From contig JAPKMR010000001.1 in the NCBI GenBank assembly GCA_026645815.1, positions 1-64,000 of the forward strand: a stretch of 64,000 nucleotides of DNA. Reading direction: 5' to 3'. The DNA comes from Anaerolineae bacterium (GTDB lineage: Bacteria > Chloroflexota > Anaerolineae > B4-G1 > SLSP01). Shown one piece after another: positions 33,459 to 42,341 of the stretch. A program made the position numbers and the translations under genes. The notes under the pieces were generated by a model. It ran no database searches. It had not been told where the DNA came from and saw only the letters and a list, made by a program, of their open reading frames with translations. Every line of letters begins with the position of its first letter. Position 1 is the stretch's first letter.

Positions 33459-35858
33459 ATGAGCAAGTTTGGCAACCGAGTTCTCGTGCTTCTAGTACTG
33501 TTGGCTCTGATCTTCCAACCGGCGAACGGACAGGCGCGCCCCATAGACCCACCGGAGGTGCAGGAACCAGGTGTCGAACCGGTGGTCATCCAGCTCTATG
33601 TGCGGGACAAAGCTCATCTCGATGCGGTAGCTGGAAGCCTTGATATCTGGGAAACGCACCAAGAGGAAGGCTATGTCGTTGCCGCCGTGACTGTGCAGCA
33701 GCAGCGCTGGCTTGAAAACCTGGGTTATGCCACCGTCGTGGACACTTTCAAAACTGCACAACTGCAGGGTGACCGCGCCGCGCTGGATAGTCGCTTTTAC
33801 TATTTCGATCAGATGTCGTATACCAATCCCAACCGCCGCTATGTCGTGAGTTTCCTCCAAACGATGAACAGCACCTATCCGGCGTTGACTGAGCTCTACG
33901 ATATCGGCAATGCCTGGCAGAACGCCCGCGACATCCTGGTCTTGCGCATCACCAACGAGGATCCTGCCTTTGGTGATATTGCCGATAAACCCACTTTCTT
34001 CCTCTATGCCACAGTGCATGCACGCGAGGTTGCCACACCAGAGCTCGCCATCCGCTACATCAAGCATCTACTTCCGGGCTACAACGGTGAAGGCGGTTAT
34101 GGCACGGACCCGGATGCCACCTGGTTGGTAGATCGCCACGTGCTCTATGTCCTGATTATGGCGAACCCCGATGGGCACCTGGTCAACGAGATGAACACCA
34201 GCGCCAACCGGCGCAAAAATCTGAATAACACGCTCTGCCCTACGGGTAGGTTCGGTGTGGACCTGAACCGCAATCACAGCTTCATGTGGGGCTGTTGTGA
34301 TGGCTCCAGCCCCGATCCCTGCGATGACACCTACCGGGGTTCCAGCGCCGCCTCCGAACCGGAGACGGTAGCCTTCCAGACGTTCTTCGCTTCCGTGATG
34401 CGCGATCAAAATGGCTCAACCGGCGACTACATCATTCCGCCGGCGGCGCCCGAGACCGCAATGGGCATTTTCGTCAGCCTGCACAGCTATAGCGACCTGG
34501 TACTCTGGCCCTGGGGCTTTGAAGACTACGGGAACTCACCCAATTTCGCGCAAATGCAAGCCATTGGGCGCAAATTTGCCTACTTCAACGGCTATAATCC
34601 TGATGGTTCCATCTGGTATGATGTGGATGGCGCCACCGATGACTGGACCTACGGCAGATTCGGCATCGCCTCGTTCACATTCGAGGTCGGTCCCGATGAT
34701 TACAGCGCTTGTAACGGCTTCTTCCCCCCCTACGGCTGTATTGAAGGCACCGATGGCATGTCGCGCAACTTCTGGGCAGAGAACAAGCCCGCCTTCATTT
34801 ACGCGCACAAAATCGCAGCCACGCCGTATCGCACCGTGTATGGACCCGACACGCTAACGATCAGCGTGACGCCACCTTCAGGAATACCCGGCGCCCCTAT
34901 CGCCCTGCAAGCCACCATCACCGACAGGCGCTATCAAAACTCGGGACTGCTCCCCATCACGGCAGCGGAGTATTTCGTGGATACTCCGGGTGACGAAGGC
35001 ACAGGGACCTCCATGACCCCGACCGACGGCGCCTGGGGTAGCGCCAGCGAAGGGGTGCAGGCGACCCTCGACACCAGCGCTCTGACGCCCGGACGGCATA
35101 CGGTCTTCGTTCGCGGGCGCAACAACCAGGAAAAATGGGGACCCTACACCGCCGTTTTCCTGAATATTGAGCCGCCTCCCCCACCCTGCGTCCCGGTGAC
35201 GGGTACGACACTCACCCTGATGACGTCGGCGCCCATCTACACGGATACGGTCACCACCTTCGAGGCCACGCTGGAACCTGAGGACTTCACAGCGCCCTAC
35301 ACCTACACACTCGATTTTGGCGCCGGACCCAGCGGCCCTGCCAGCGGCAGCGCAAATCCTCTTAGCGGCATCAACCACACCTTCGATATCACCGGAGTAC
35401 AAACGGCAACGATAGCCGTTTGGAACTGCGGCGCCCCACCCTCCGAGGCAATCACTGCTACCGCCACAGTTGAGGTGCAGGCTCGTCCCGTGACCATCAC
35501 TTACGGCATCATGCTCACCCCCACACACCTTGAGCAAAGCAGCATGCCCGGGAAACGGGTCGTTTATGAGCTGACAGCGCTGAATACCGGAAATGTAACT
35601 GCCACCTTTGATTTTGACACCACAGGTGAGGAAGCGTGGAGTACGGTTCTTAGTCCGAAGGCATGGACGCTGAATGCTGGAGAAACGGTGGCGCTGAGCG
35701 CTACCGTAACGCTGGACTTCAATGTTATAGGAACCGATGTGGTCACAGTGACGGCTACTTCCAGGACGGTTCCCGCGGTCACCGCCAGCGCCGTGATTCG
35801 CAGCACCGCCTTGCCATTGAAGCAGCTTTACCTGCCGCTCATTTTGAGTCTTGACTGA
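33459..35858 (+). CDS. secreted M14 zinc carboxypeptidase with Ig-like C-terminal domains
   Basis: The 799-residue exoenzyme has a signal peptide (cleavage near NGQA), a propeptide-like region, and an M14 peptidase domain of the carboxypeptidase T type. Zinc ligands are His187 and Glu190 in VHAREVATPE and His342 in SLHSYS; the catalytic glutamate is Glu409 in FTFEVG; NPDGH and DLNRNHSF are also present. Residues 470-790 form several Ig-like/PKD-like beta domains, and the chain ends in LYLPLILSLD. It probably digests peptides outside the cell while attached or sorted through its tail. Confidence 0.92.
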   Translation: MSKFGNRVLVLLVLLALIFQPANGQARPIDPPEVQEPGVEPVVIQLYVRDKAHLDAVAGSLDIWETHQEEGYVVAAVTVQQQRWLENLGYATVVDTFKTAQLQGDRAALDSRFYYFDQMSYTNPNRRYVVSFLQTMNSTYPALTELYDIGNAWQNARDILVLRITNEDPAFGDIADKPTFFLYATVHAREVATPELAIRYIKHLLPGYNGEGGYGTDPDATWLVDRHVLYVLIMANPDGHLVNEMNTSANRRKNLNNTLCPTGRFGVDLNRNHSFMWGCCDGSSPDPCDDTYRGSSAASEPETVAFQTFFASVMRDQNGSTGDYIIPPAAPETAMGIFVSLHSYSDLVLWPWGFEDYGNSPNFAQMQAIGRKFAYFNGYNPDGSIWYDVDGATDDWTYGRFGIASFTFEVGPDDYSACNGFFPPYGCIEGTDGMSRNFWAENKPAFIYAHKIAATPYRTVYGPDTLTISVTPPSGIPGAPIALQATITDRRYQNSGLLPITAAEYFVDTPGDEGTGTSMTPTDGAWGSASEGVQATLDTSALTPGRHTVFVRGRNNQEKWGPYTAVFLNIEPPPPPCVPVTGTTLTLMTSAPIYTDTVTTFEATLEPEDFTAPYTYTLDFGAGPSGPASGSANPLSGINHTFDITGVQTATIAVWNCGAPPSEAITATATVEVQARPVTITYGIMLTPTHLEQSSMPGKRVVYELTALNTGNVTATFDFDTTGEEAWSTVLSPKAWTLNAGETVALSATVTLDFNVIGTDVVTVTATSRTVPAVTASAVIRSTALPLKQLYLPLILSLD

Positions 35859-35979
35859 GTATCTATCCGAAAATCACCGTAGCTACGTTGAGTGTGCAAC
35901 CTGAGTGCCTGGTATCGAGCCGCAAAAGTGGCTTTCATTAGGGTGTGTTTGTGAAGTGTTTTCTCTCCCTGGCGCTTTC

Positions 35980-35988
35980 TGGTATACT
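35980..35988 (+). promoter_or_regulatory. extended -10 promoter of the cyclase-TPR gene
   Basis: TGG-TATACT has no recognisable -35. Its position rules out the in-frame TTG at 35988 as the start codon of the gene. Confidence 0.5.
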
Positions 35989-36053
35989 TGAACCGGAGTA
36001 TTTTCAACTCTGCGGCGTGGTTTTCAAAGACAACCATCACAGCGGGAGCAAAC

Positions 36054-39000
36054 ATGGAACAGCATCGCGAGAGCGAGACCATTCAAGCAGCCATCCTCGC
36101 GTTGGAACGCCAACGCAAACCCCTGGGCAATGCCATCGTGGATGCTGCTGTACTCGCCCTGCGCGAAAAGCTCGCCCGGCTCAAGGAACCTCTCCCTGCC
36201 GCAGAGAAACGTAAGCAAATCACGGTGCTCTTCGCAGACATCACCGACTTCACGCGCCTCTCCGAAAGTCTGGATGCCGAGGAAGTCACCGAATTACTGA
36301 ACCTGCTCTGGCAACACATTGACCGGCTCATTCTGCAGCGCGGGGGACGCATTGATAAGCACATGGGCGATGCCGTGATGGCATTCTGGGGGGCCGACCA
36401 GGCCCGCGAGGATGATGCCGAACAAGCCATCCGCACAGCCCTGGAGATCAAAGCCCTGATCCAGGAATTGCGCTCGCAGATCACCACGCCGATCCCACTC
36501 GACCTGTGCATCGGCATCAGCACGGGGCCTGTAGTGCTGGGAACGCTGAGCACCACAGGAGAGTACACGGCGATCGGGCCTACGGTGAATCTGGCGTACC
36601 GGTTGGAAGGCGTCGCGCCGGTTGGCGGCATCCTGATCTCACAAGACACCTATCAACACGTGCGAAACTTGTTTCAGAGCCATGCACTGCCCCCGCTCAA
36701 CCTCAAAGGCTTTGCCGACCTGATGCAGGCTTACCAGATTGTCGAGGCGCACCCGCAAGCCTACCAACGTGAGGCGCGCGGCATCGAGGGAATCACCCCA
36801 CAAATGGTCGGGCGACAGGCAGAGCTGGAACGGTTACAGACAGCGTATCAAGCCGCCAACACAGAGCGGCGTGCCCAAGTCATCTCCATCACAGGCGAGG
36901 CGGGTATCGGGAAATCGCGCCTGGTGCAGGAATTTGAGAACTGGACTCTGCAGCTGAACCCGCCCGCGCAGCGCTTCAAGAGCCGGGCGCGCCAGGAAAC
37001 GCAAGCGCTTCCCTATGCGATGTTGCGCGATATGCTCAGCTGGCGCTTTGGGATCTACGAAAATGACCGCAGCGCCACCGTCAGGAGCAAACTGGAAAAA
37101 GGCATCGGTGAATGCCTGGCAGATCCAGAACTTGCCACAGGCCAGGCGCACACCATTGGAGGCTTGCTGGGCTTTGGCATTGGGGATAGCCCCTACCTGG
37201 AGAGACTGCAAAACGACCCCGAACAACTGTACCACCGGGCAACCCTTGCTCTGCTAGAGTTCTTCAAGACAGCTTGTAGCCCCAACCCGCTGCTACTGGT
37301 GCTGGAAGACCTGCACTGGGCCGATAGCAGCTCGCTGCAGCTGCTCAACTGGCTCATCCATGCGCTTGCCGAAACCCCACTGCTGGTCATCAGTATCACT
37401 CGCACGGGAGAGGAAGAGGTCCCCCTGCAGCTTGACTCTTTGCCAGTACAACATCTGCCCCTAAAGCCGCTCGACCAGCAAGAAAGCCGGCGCCTGATCG
37501 CTGCCATCTTGAGCAGGATGCCCACTGTCCCGCTAGCATTGGAAGAATTGATCATCAACAAGGCGCAGGGCAACCCCTTCTACATCGAGGAGCTCATTCA
37601 AAGCCTCATTGAAAACCGCATCATTCTCAGAACGACGCCGCAATGGCAGGTGGACCCCAGTCGCCTGGTCGCCCTCAATGTACCACAGACGCTCACAGGG
37701 CTGCTACAAGCCCGCTTCGATGCCCTGCCCAAAGCCATGCAGGAGACCCTGCGACAGGCTGCCGTGATCGGTCCCCTTTTCTGGACCGCGGCAGTCCAGG
37801 CACTGCAAGTCGAGGCATCGGCAGGCGAAGCATCGGCGACCGGAGCGCAGGTAACCGAAAATCTCGGGCAAACAACATCTACCGGAAACAGAGAGGACTG
37901 CGCAGCGATTCTGGAATTGCTGGCACAGCGCGGCATCCTCATACGCCATCCAGACTCAACGTTTGTGGGTACCCAAGAATATGCCTTCCGGCATGTGCTG
38001 ATGCACGAAGTGGTCTACGAGAGCACACTGCACCGGTTGCGGCGCGCCTATCACGCTCGCGCTGCAAGATGGTTTAGCTCGCACAATGAAGAACGTGCCG
38101 GAGACCTTTCTGGATGGGTGGCTGAACACTTGCTCAACGCCGGAGCCAGGATTGAAGCCATCGCCGCGCTCCTGCAAGCCGGGCAACAAGCAGCAGCGCG
38201 TTTTGCGAATGAGCAAGCCATCGAGTATTTCACCCGCGCACTCACACTCACGCAGGATAGCGACAGTGAGCAACGGTATGCGTTATACCTGGCATTGGAA
38301 GCTACCTTTGAGGCCACTAGCGACAGCCGCGCACAACAACAGGCCCTTGTCACATTGGAGGGTCTCGTGGAAAGGCTAGATGACGACCACCGCCGCCTTG
38401 AAGTCGCACTGCGGCAAGCGCTATCCTCCGAAGCCACGGGAGCCTACCCCTCAGCCATTGCTGCTGCCAAACGCGCCATCACGCTGGCGCAAATGCTCCA
38501 ACTGCCCTGCAAGGAAGCGGAAGGGCAGTTGCTCTGGGGACGCGCGCTCACCCGTCAGGGACACTATGCGATGGCACAACAGCAGTTCGAGCAAGCGAGT
38601 GCGCTGTTGCAAACACTCGACCAATCAACAATCCAGTGCGACGGGACGACGGCAAGCCAAAGGCAAAAAGTCCTCGCTGATATCAATCGCGCACTGGGGG
38701 TGGTCCACTGGTATCAGGGGCAATACGACTTAGCCCGAACCTGCTATGAAACAGCCCTGCAACTCTACCGGGAAGTTTCTCACACTCGCGGCGAAGCCCA
38801 GTGTCTGAACAACCTGGGTGTGCTCGTCTCGGATAGCGCCCCTGATGAGGGATTAAACTTTCACCGGCAGGCGCTGGCGAAATACCGCGAGATCGGCAAT
38901 CGCTCCGGCGAGGGTAGCGCGCTGAGCAATATCGCCAGCTTATTGGTGACCCGTGGTGAGTTGGACACCGCACACACTGCTTATCTGCAGGCGCTGGAAT

Positions 39001-39848
39001 TGCGCCGCGCCGCAAAAGATCGCTGGGCTGAAACAGTGGTTCTAAGCAACCTGGGAGAGATCGCGCTCCAGCGAGGGCAGCTCGAGGAAGCGCGGAGCTA
39101 CTTTGAACAGAGTTCGCAGCTCAATCACGAAATTGGCAATCGCCAGGGCGTGGGCGGCAATCTCGGCAACCTCGGCGTAACCGCACTACAACGTGGGGAT
39201 TATGCCGCTGCAAGCGAGCTGCTGGAGAAGGCTCTTGAAAGCGCTAGAGAATTGGGACTACGACGCGCCGAATGTGATATCCTGTTGGCATTATGCCAGC
39301 TGCGCCATGAGCGTGGTGAGCTCCGGTTGGCGCACGAGGTTGGCGAACAGGCACTCCAAATTGCGCAAGAGTTGGACCATCGCGCTACTGAAGCAGAGGC
39401 GCTGATTGAGCTGGGCTACATCCGCCAGCATCTAGGTGAGGCCAAACTGGCAGGCGCCGATTTCCAAAAAGCTCTGGACATCCAACGCGGAATGGGGCAG
39501 TATCACCTGACCCTGAAAAGCCGCGCTGCATTAGCCCAGCTGGCACTGGAGCAAGGCACGACGCCAGGCGCGCTGACAATGGCACAGAAACACGCAGAGG
39601 ATATCTGGCATGCCTTGCAGAACCAGATGCTGAGCAACACGGATAGCGCGGCGCGGATTTATCTTGCCTGCTACCGGGTATTTGCAGCTTCGGAGGATGA
39701 ACGAGCAGACCTGGTACTCGAACAAGCCTATCAGCTGTTGCAGGGGCGCGCTGCAGGGCTGCAGAATGAGAATGACCGCAGACATTTCCTGGAAGCCATA
39801 CCTGCCAACCGGGATATTGTGATTGCCTGGCATAAACGCCATCCGTGA
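36054..39848 (+). CDS. class III cyclase-AAA ATPase-TPR signalling protein
   Basis: A 1264-residue soluble protein. Residues 50-225 form a class III nucleotide cyclase domain with both metal aspartates (FADITDFT and KHMGDAVMAFW) and the transition-state Asn/Arg in NLAYRLE, so it is likely active. An AAA/STAND ATPase follows with Walker A GEAGIGKSRL and Walker B LLLVLEDLHWAD. The C-terminal 550 residues are TPR repeats (for example LNNLGVLVSD, LSNLGEIALQRGQLEEARSY). The ATG at 36054 has GGGAG upstream. The layout resembles MalT/AfsR-like STAND regulators but with a cyclase output and no DNA-binding domain. Confidence 0.9.
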   Translation: MEQHRESETIQAAILALERQRKPLGNAIVDAAVLALREKLARLKEPLPAAEKRKQITVLFADITDFTRLSESLDAEEVTELLNLLWQHIDRLILQRGGRIDKHMGDAVMAFWGADQAREDDAEQAIRTALEIKALIQELRSQITTPIPLDLCIGISTGPVVLGTLSTTGEYTAIGPTVNLAYRLEGVAPVGGILISQDTYQHVRNLFQSHALPPLNLKGFADLMQAYQIVEAHPQAYQREARGIEGITPQMVGRQAELERLQTAYQAANTERRAQVISITGEAGIGKSRLVQEFENWTLQLNPPAQRFKSRARQETQALPYAMLRDMLSWRFGIYENDRSATVRSKLEKGIGECLADPELATGQAHTIGGLLGFGIGDSPYLERLQNDPEQLYHRATLALLEFFKTACSPNPLLLVLEDLHWADSSSLQLLNWLIHALAETPLLVISITRTGEEEVPLQLDSLPVQHLPLKPLDQQESRRLIAAILSRMPTVPLALEELIINKAQGNPFYIEELIQSLIENRIILRTTPQWQVDPSRLVALNVPQTLTGLLQARFDALPKAMQETLRQAAVIGPLFWTAAVQALQVEASAGEASATGAQVTENLGQTTSTGNREDCAAILELLAQRGILIRHPDSTFVGTQEYAFRHVLMHEVVYESTLHRLRRAYHARAARWFSSHNEERAGDLSGWVAEHLLNAGARIEAIAALLQAGQQAAARFANEQAIEYFTRALTLTQDSDSEQRYALYLALEATFEATSDSRAQQQALVTLEGLVERLDDDHRRLEVALRQALSSEATGAYPSAIAAAKRAITLAQMLQLPCKEAEGQLLWGRALTRQGHYAMAQQQFEQASALLQTLDQSTIQCDGTTASQRQKVLADINRALGVVHWYQGQYDLARTCYETALQLYREVSHTRGEAQCLNNLGVLVSDSAPDEGLNFHRQALAKYREIGNRSGEGSALSNIASLLVTRGELDTAHTAYLQALELRRAAKDRWAETVVLSNLGEIALQRGQLEEARSYFEQSSQLNHEIGNRQGVGGNLGNLGVTALQRGDYAAASELLEKALESARELGLRRAECDILLALCQLRHERGELRLAHEVGEQALQIAQELDHRATEAEALIELGYIRQHLGEAKLAGADFQKALDIQRGMGQYHLTLKSRAALAQLALEQGTTPGALTMAQKHAEDIWHALQNQMLSNTDSAARIYLACYRVFAASEDERADLVLEQAYQLLQGRAAGLQNENDRRHFLEAIPANRDIVIAWHKRHP

Positions 39849-39871
39849 TGCGTTTTCAGAAGACAAGAGCA

Positions 39872-39896
39872 TCAAGGGTTTACTAACGACCCTTGA
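39872..39896 (+). terminator. weak terminator after the cyclase gene
   Basis: TCAAGGGT pairs with ACCCTTGA around a nine-base loop, followed by GATTTAT. The stem is short. Confidence 0.4.
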
Positions 39897-39922
39897 GATT
39901 TATCGAAGTGATACAAAGCACG

Positions 39923-39971
39923 CCAGTTGCCGACTTGCAACCGGCAACTTCCAACTGAAACTTTCAACTGT
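39923..39971. repeat. degenerate period-7 repeat
   Basis: Seven consecutive heptamers of the type CCAACTT can be read: CCAGTTG, CCGACTT, GCAACCG, GCAACTT, CCAACTG, AAACTTT, CAACTGT. A second period-7 tract is at 58541-58611. Confidence 0.55.
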
Positions 39972-39988
39972 ATCGAGAGGAGATTACC

Positions 39989-40330
39989 ATGGAACTGGTC
40001 ACTTACATCATTGCTGCGGTGCTGGCGTTTTTTGGCTTGATGTTCGTTGTGGGCATGGAAGGGGAATTCATACGCCTGATCATCGGCCTGGTCCTGATGG
40101 CAGGAGCTGGCGTCATGGTCTATCTTACCAAAATGCGCCCGCGGAAACAAGAGACTACGATTGTTCAGAAGATTGATCTGAGCGGCGACGTCTCTCTGGA
40201 GCAAATGCGCTGCCGTTCCTGCAATGGCGCGCTGAGCAAAGATGCCATCGAGGTGCGAGCAGGCGCTATCTTCGTCAACTGCCCCTATTGCGGCACCAGC
40301 TATCAGATCGAAGAAGCTCCCAAGTGGTGA
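39989..40330 (+). CDS. small membrane protein with zinc ribbon
   Basis: A 113-residue protein with two N-terminal membrane helices (about residues 5-22 and 28-45) and a cytoplasmic C-terminal zinc ribbon: CRSCNGALS and CPYCGTSYQ provide two CxxC pairs. GAGAGGAG precedes the ATG. The next gene (radical SAM) begins 23 bases later on the same strand, so the two probably form one unit. Function unknown. Confidence 0.7.
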   Translation: MELVTYIIAAVLAFFGLMFVVGMEGEFIRLIIGLVLMAGAGVMVYLTKMRPRKQETTIVQKIDLSGDVSLEQMRCRSCNGALSKDAIEVRAGAIFVNCPYCGTSYQIEEAPKW

Positions 40331-40353
40331 GAAGTCACGACTATTGAGATGCA

Positions 40354-41766
40354 ATGTCACTAAAAGATTGGTTAGGGTGGGTGAAACCGCCCGCGCCAGG
40401 ACTCACGACGTACCGCCTCGATCTACCAGATGGGAAGAGGCGGTTACACTTGCGCGTGGAAGCTAACGGCGCAGGAGCACTTTTCGTGGACGTCAACGAG
40501 GTCATCCACCTCAACGCCACCGCCACGGAGATCGCTAAATGGGCGCTGGATGGGATGACGCCAGGGCAGGCACAGCGCACCCTCTGGCGCCGCTACGGAA
40601 ATACCACACGCGAGCAGCGCAATGAAGCGATTGCAAAGATTTACCTGCTCGTCGCGCGGCTAAAGAACCCCACCACAGAGTGTACCACCTGCGCCATCGC
40701 CGATTGGGTAGAATTCAAACCGGTGTTTAGCACACCGGTCAACGCGCCCTTCAAAGCCGATTTGGCGCTCACTTATGCCTGCAACAACGCCTGTGCGCAC
40801 TGCTACAACGAGGCGGGGCGATTCGAGATGGCATCGCTAAACCTGGCGGAATGGCAACAGGTACTCGACAAACTCGCTGCTTTGGGCGTCCCCCACATCA
40901 TCCTCACGGGCGGCGAACCCACGCTGCACCCCGACCTGCTCCCCATTATTCAGTACGCCGAGAGTCTGGGGCTTATGGTAGGTATGAACAGCAACGGGCG
41001 CCGGTTGGCGCAGCGCGCCTTTGCCGAGGCGCTGGCAGAAACCGGACTTGACCATGTGCAAGTTACCCTCGAATCAAGCCGCGCAGAGGTACACAACACG
41101 ATGGTGGGCTTCGTAGAAGCCAGGGCAGAGGCTTTCGCGCAGACCGTCGCGGGCATTCGGAATGCGGTCGCAAGCGGCTTGCACACCATCACCAATACCA
41201 CCCTCACCGCTGCCAACCGGGATCACGCTCTGGAGGTAGTAGACTTCGTCCACGAACTGGGCCTGCACACTTTCGCAATGAACGGGATGATTTATGCGGG
41301 TGGCGGCGCGAGCGCGCCGGACGCCCTACCGAGCGAGGACATGGCGGCGCTCCTGATGGCAGTGCGAGACCGTGCAGCGACGCTGGGCATGCGCTTCCTC
41401 TGGTATACCGTGACCGATTACTGCCGCCTTTCGCCCCTGGAACTGGGGTTGGACCCCAAACGCTGCAACGCCGGCGAATACTCCATCTGCATCGAGCCAA
41501 ACGGGGACGTGCTGCCGTGCCAATCCTATTACGTCAGCGCGGGGAATATCCTCAATGATCCCTGGGATGCCATCTGGAACAGCGCACTTTTCCGCAGCTT
41601 CCGCGACCGGGAAACGGACCCGCTTGCAGCAGGGCTATCGGAAGCCTGCTGGGACTGCCCCGACCTGCCGATGTGCGGCGGTGGTTGCCGCCTCGAGCAT
41701 GAACGCCAGGAGGCGCCACTCGCGCCGGAACGCGGGTGTGGGCGGGGAAGCGGAAGCAGGAAGTAA
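40354..41766 (+). CDS. radical SAM/SPASM peptide maturase with N-terminal PqqD-like domain
   Basis: A 470-residue enzyme. Residues about 30-105 look like a PqqD/RRE domain (FVDVNEVIHLNATATEIAKW, then a helix ending RLKNP), which in RiPP pathways binds a precursor peptide. The radical SAM cluster is Cys143-x3-Cys147-x2-Cys150 in CNNACAHC, with TGGEPTLHPD later. The C-terminal SPASM domain has CIEPNGDVLPCQS and CWDCPDLPMCGGGCR for auxiliary clusters. A fused recognition domain plus SPASM suggests modification of a peptide, or cofactor or heme processing as in AhbD/NirJ relatives. No certain precursor gene is next to it. Confidence 0.85.
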   Translation: MSLKDWLGWVKPPAPGLTTYRLDLPDGKRRLHLRVEANGAGALFVDVNEVIHLNATATEIAKWALDGMTPGQAQRTLWRRYGNTTREQRNEAIAKIYLLVARLKNPTTECTTCAIADWVEFKPVFSTPVNAPFKADLALTYACNNACAHCYNEAGRFEMASLNLAEWQQVLDKLAALGVPHIILTGGEPTLHPDLLPIIQYAESLGLMVGMNSNGRRLAQRAFAEALAETGLDHVQVTLESSRAEVHNTMVGFVEARAEAFAQTVAGIRNAVASGLHTITNTTLTAANRDHALEVVDFVHELGLHTFAMNGMIYAGGGASAPDALPSEDMAALLMAVRDRAATLGMRFLWYTVTDYCRLSPLELGLDPKRCNAGEYSICIEPNGDVLPCQSYYVSAGNILNDPWDAIWNSALFRSFRDRETDPLAAGLSEACWDCPDLPMCGGGCRLEHERQEAPLAPERGCGRGSGSRK

Positions 41767-41931
41767 GGTAGGTGGAAGTAAAGCGCCACACCGATAGCGT
41801 AGTGCATAAAGAGAGCACATGCATGCAGAGTGAGCGCAGATGAAGGGAACGTTGGGGGTGCGCTGCACCTTGCAGGCGGGTTCTGCCCTGGTGACAGGGC
41901 GAGGTTGTTGGCGGAGTGCATTTTGCGAAAG

Positions 41932-41947
41932 GAGAGAGAGAGAGAGA
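41932..41947 (+). repeat. (GA)8 microsatellite at a start codon
   Basis: Eight GA units fill the space between AAAG and the ATG of the next gene; the last A is the A of the start codon. The tract also serves as the Shine-Dalgarno region, so its length would affect spacing. Confidence 0.6.
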
Positions 41948-42264
41948 TGGCTACCATTACGAAGGAATTTGACACATACCGGATTTTCTATTACAGCGGG
42001 AGGATAGATGCCGCGCATATCTATTGCTATAAGGATGGTGCATGCGTGGGCAGGATCAGTTTCTTCAAGGAGGGAGAGGTCATCCCCGAGAATTCGACGT
42101 TCGAAAACGGTCCTGATTTGAAGTTCCCCATCAGCCGTTTCGGCGACGTGACCGGGATATTGCGCCACGAAAGGCCCCTGACATTGCACTTGAATCTCAG
42201 TAATCTAGTCGGGCTAATCGCAACGGGCGACCTTGAACCCATTGGGGAGGAAGAACAGCGCTAA
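41947..42264 (+). CDS. small conserved hypothetical protein
   Basis: A 105-residue soluble protein, mostly beta by pattern: IFYYSGRIDAAHIYCYKDGA, then VGRISFFKEGEVIPEN, and FPISRFGDVTGILRHERPLT. It ends GDLEPIGEEEQR. I recognise the overall type as a widespread small hypothetical but know of no function. The start at 41947 is chosen because the purine-rich GA tract precedes it and the conserved pattern begins there; longer in-frame versions to 41830 have low-complexity N termini. It follows the radical SAM gene by 180 bases. Confidence 0.62.
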   Translation: MATITKEFDTYRIFYYSGRIDAAHIYCYKDGACVGRISFFKEGEVIPENSTFENGPDLKFPISRFGDVTGILRHERPLTLHLNLSNLVGLIATGDLEPIGEEEQR

Positions 42265-42302
42265 GCCGGGAGGATCGCGCACACAAAGAGGGTCTTTTGT
42301 GG

Positions 42303-42337
42303 GTGCTGTCGGGCGCGCTCCGCGCGCCCGACAGCAC
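42303..42337. terminator. bidirectional terminator hairpin
   Basis: A perfect 16-bp stem (42303-42318 with 42322-42337, loop TCC), followed by TTATTTATT, lies between convergent genes. Confidence 0.8.
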
Positions 42338-42341
42338 TTAT

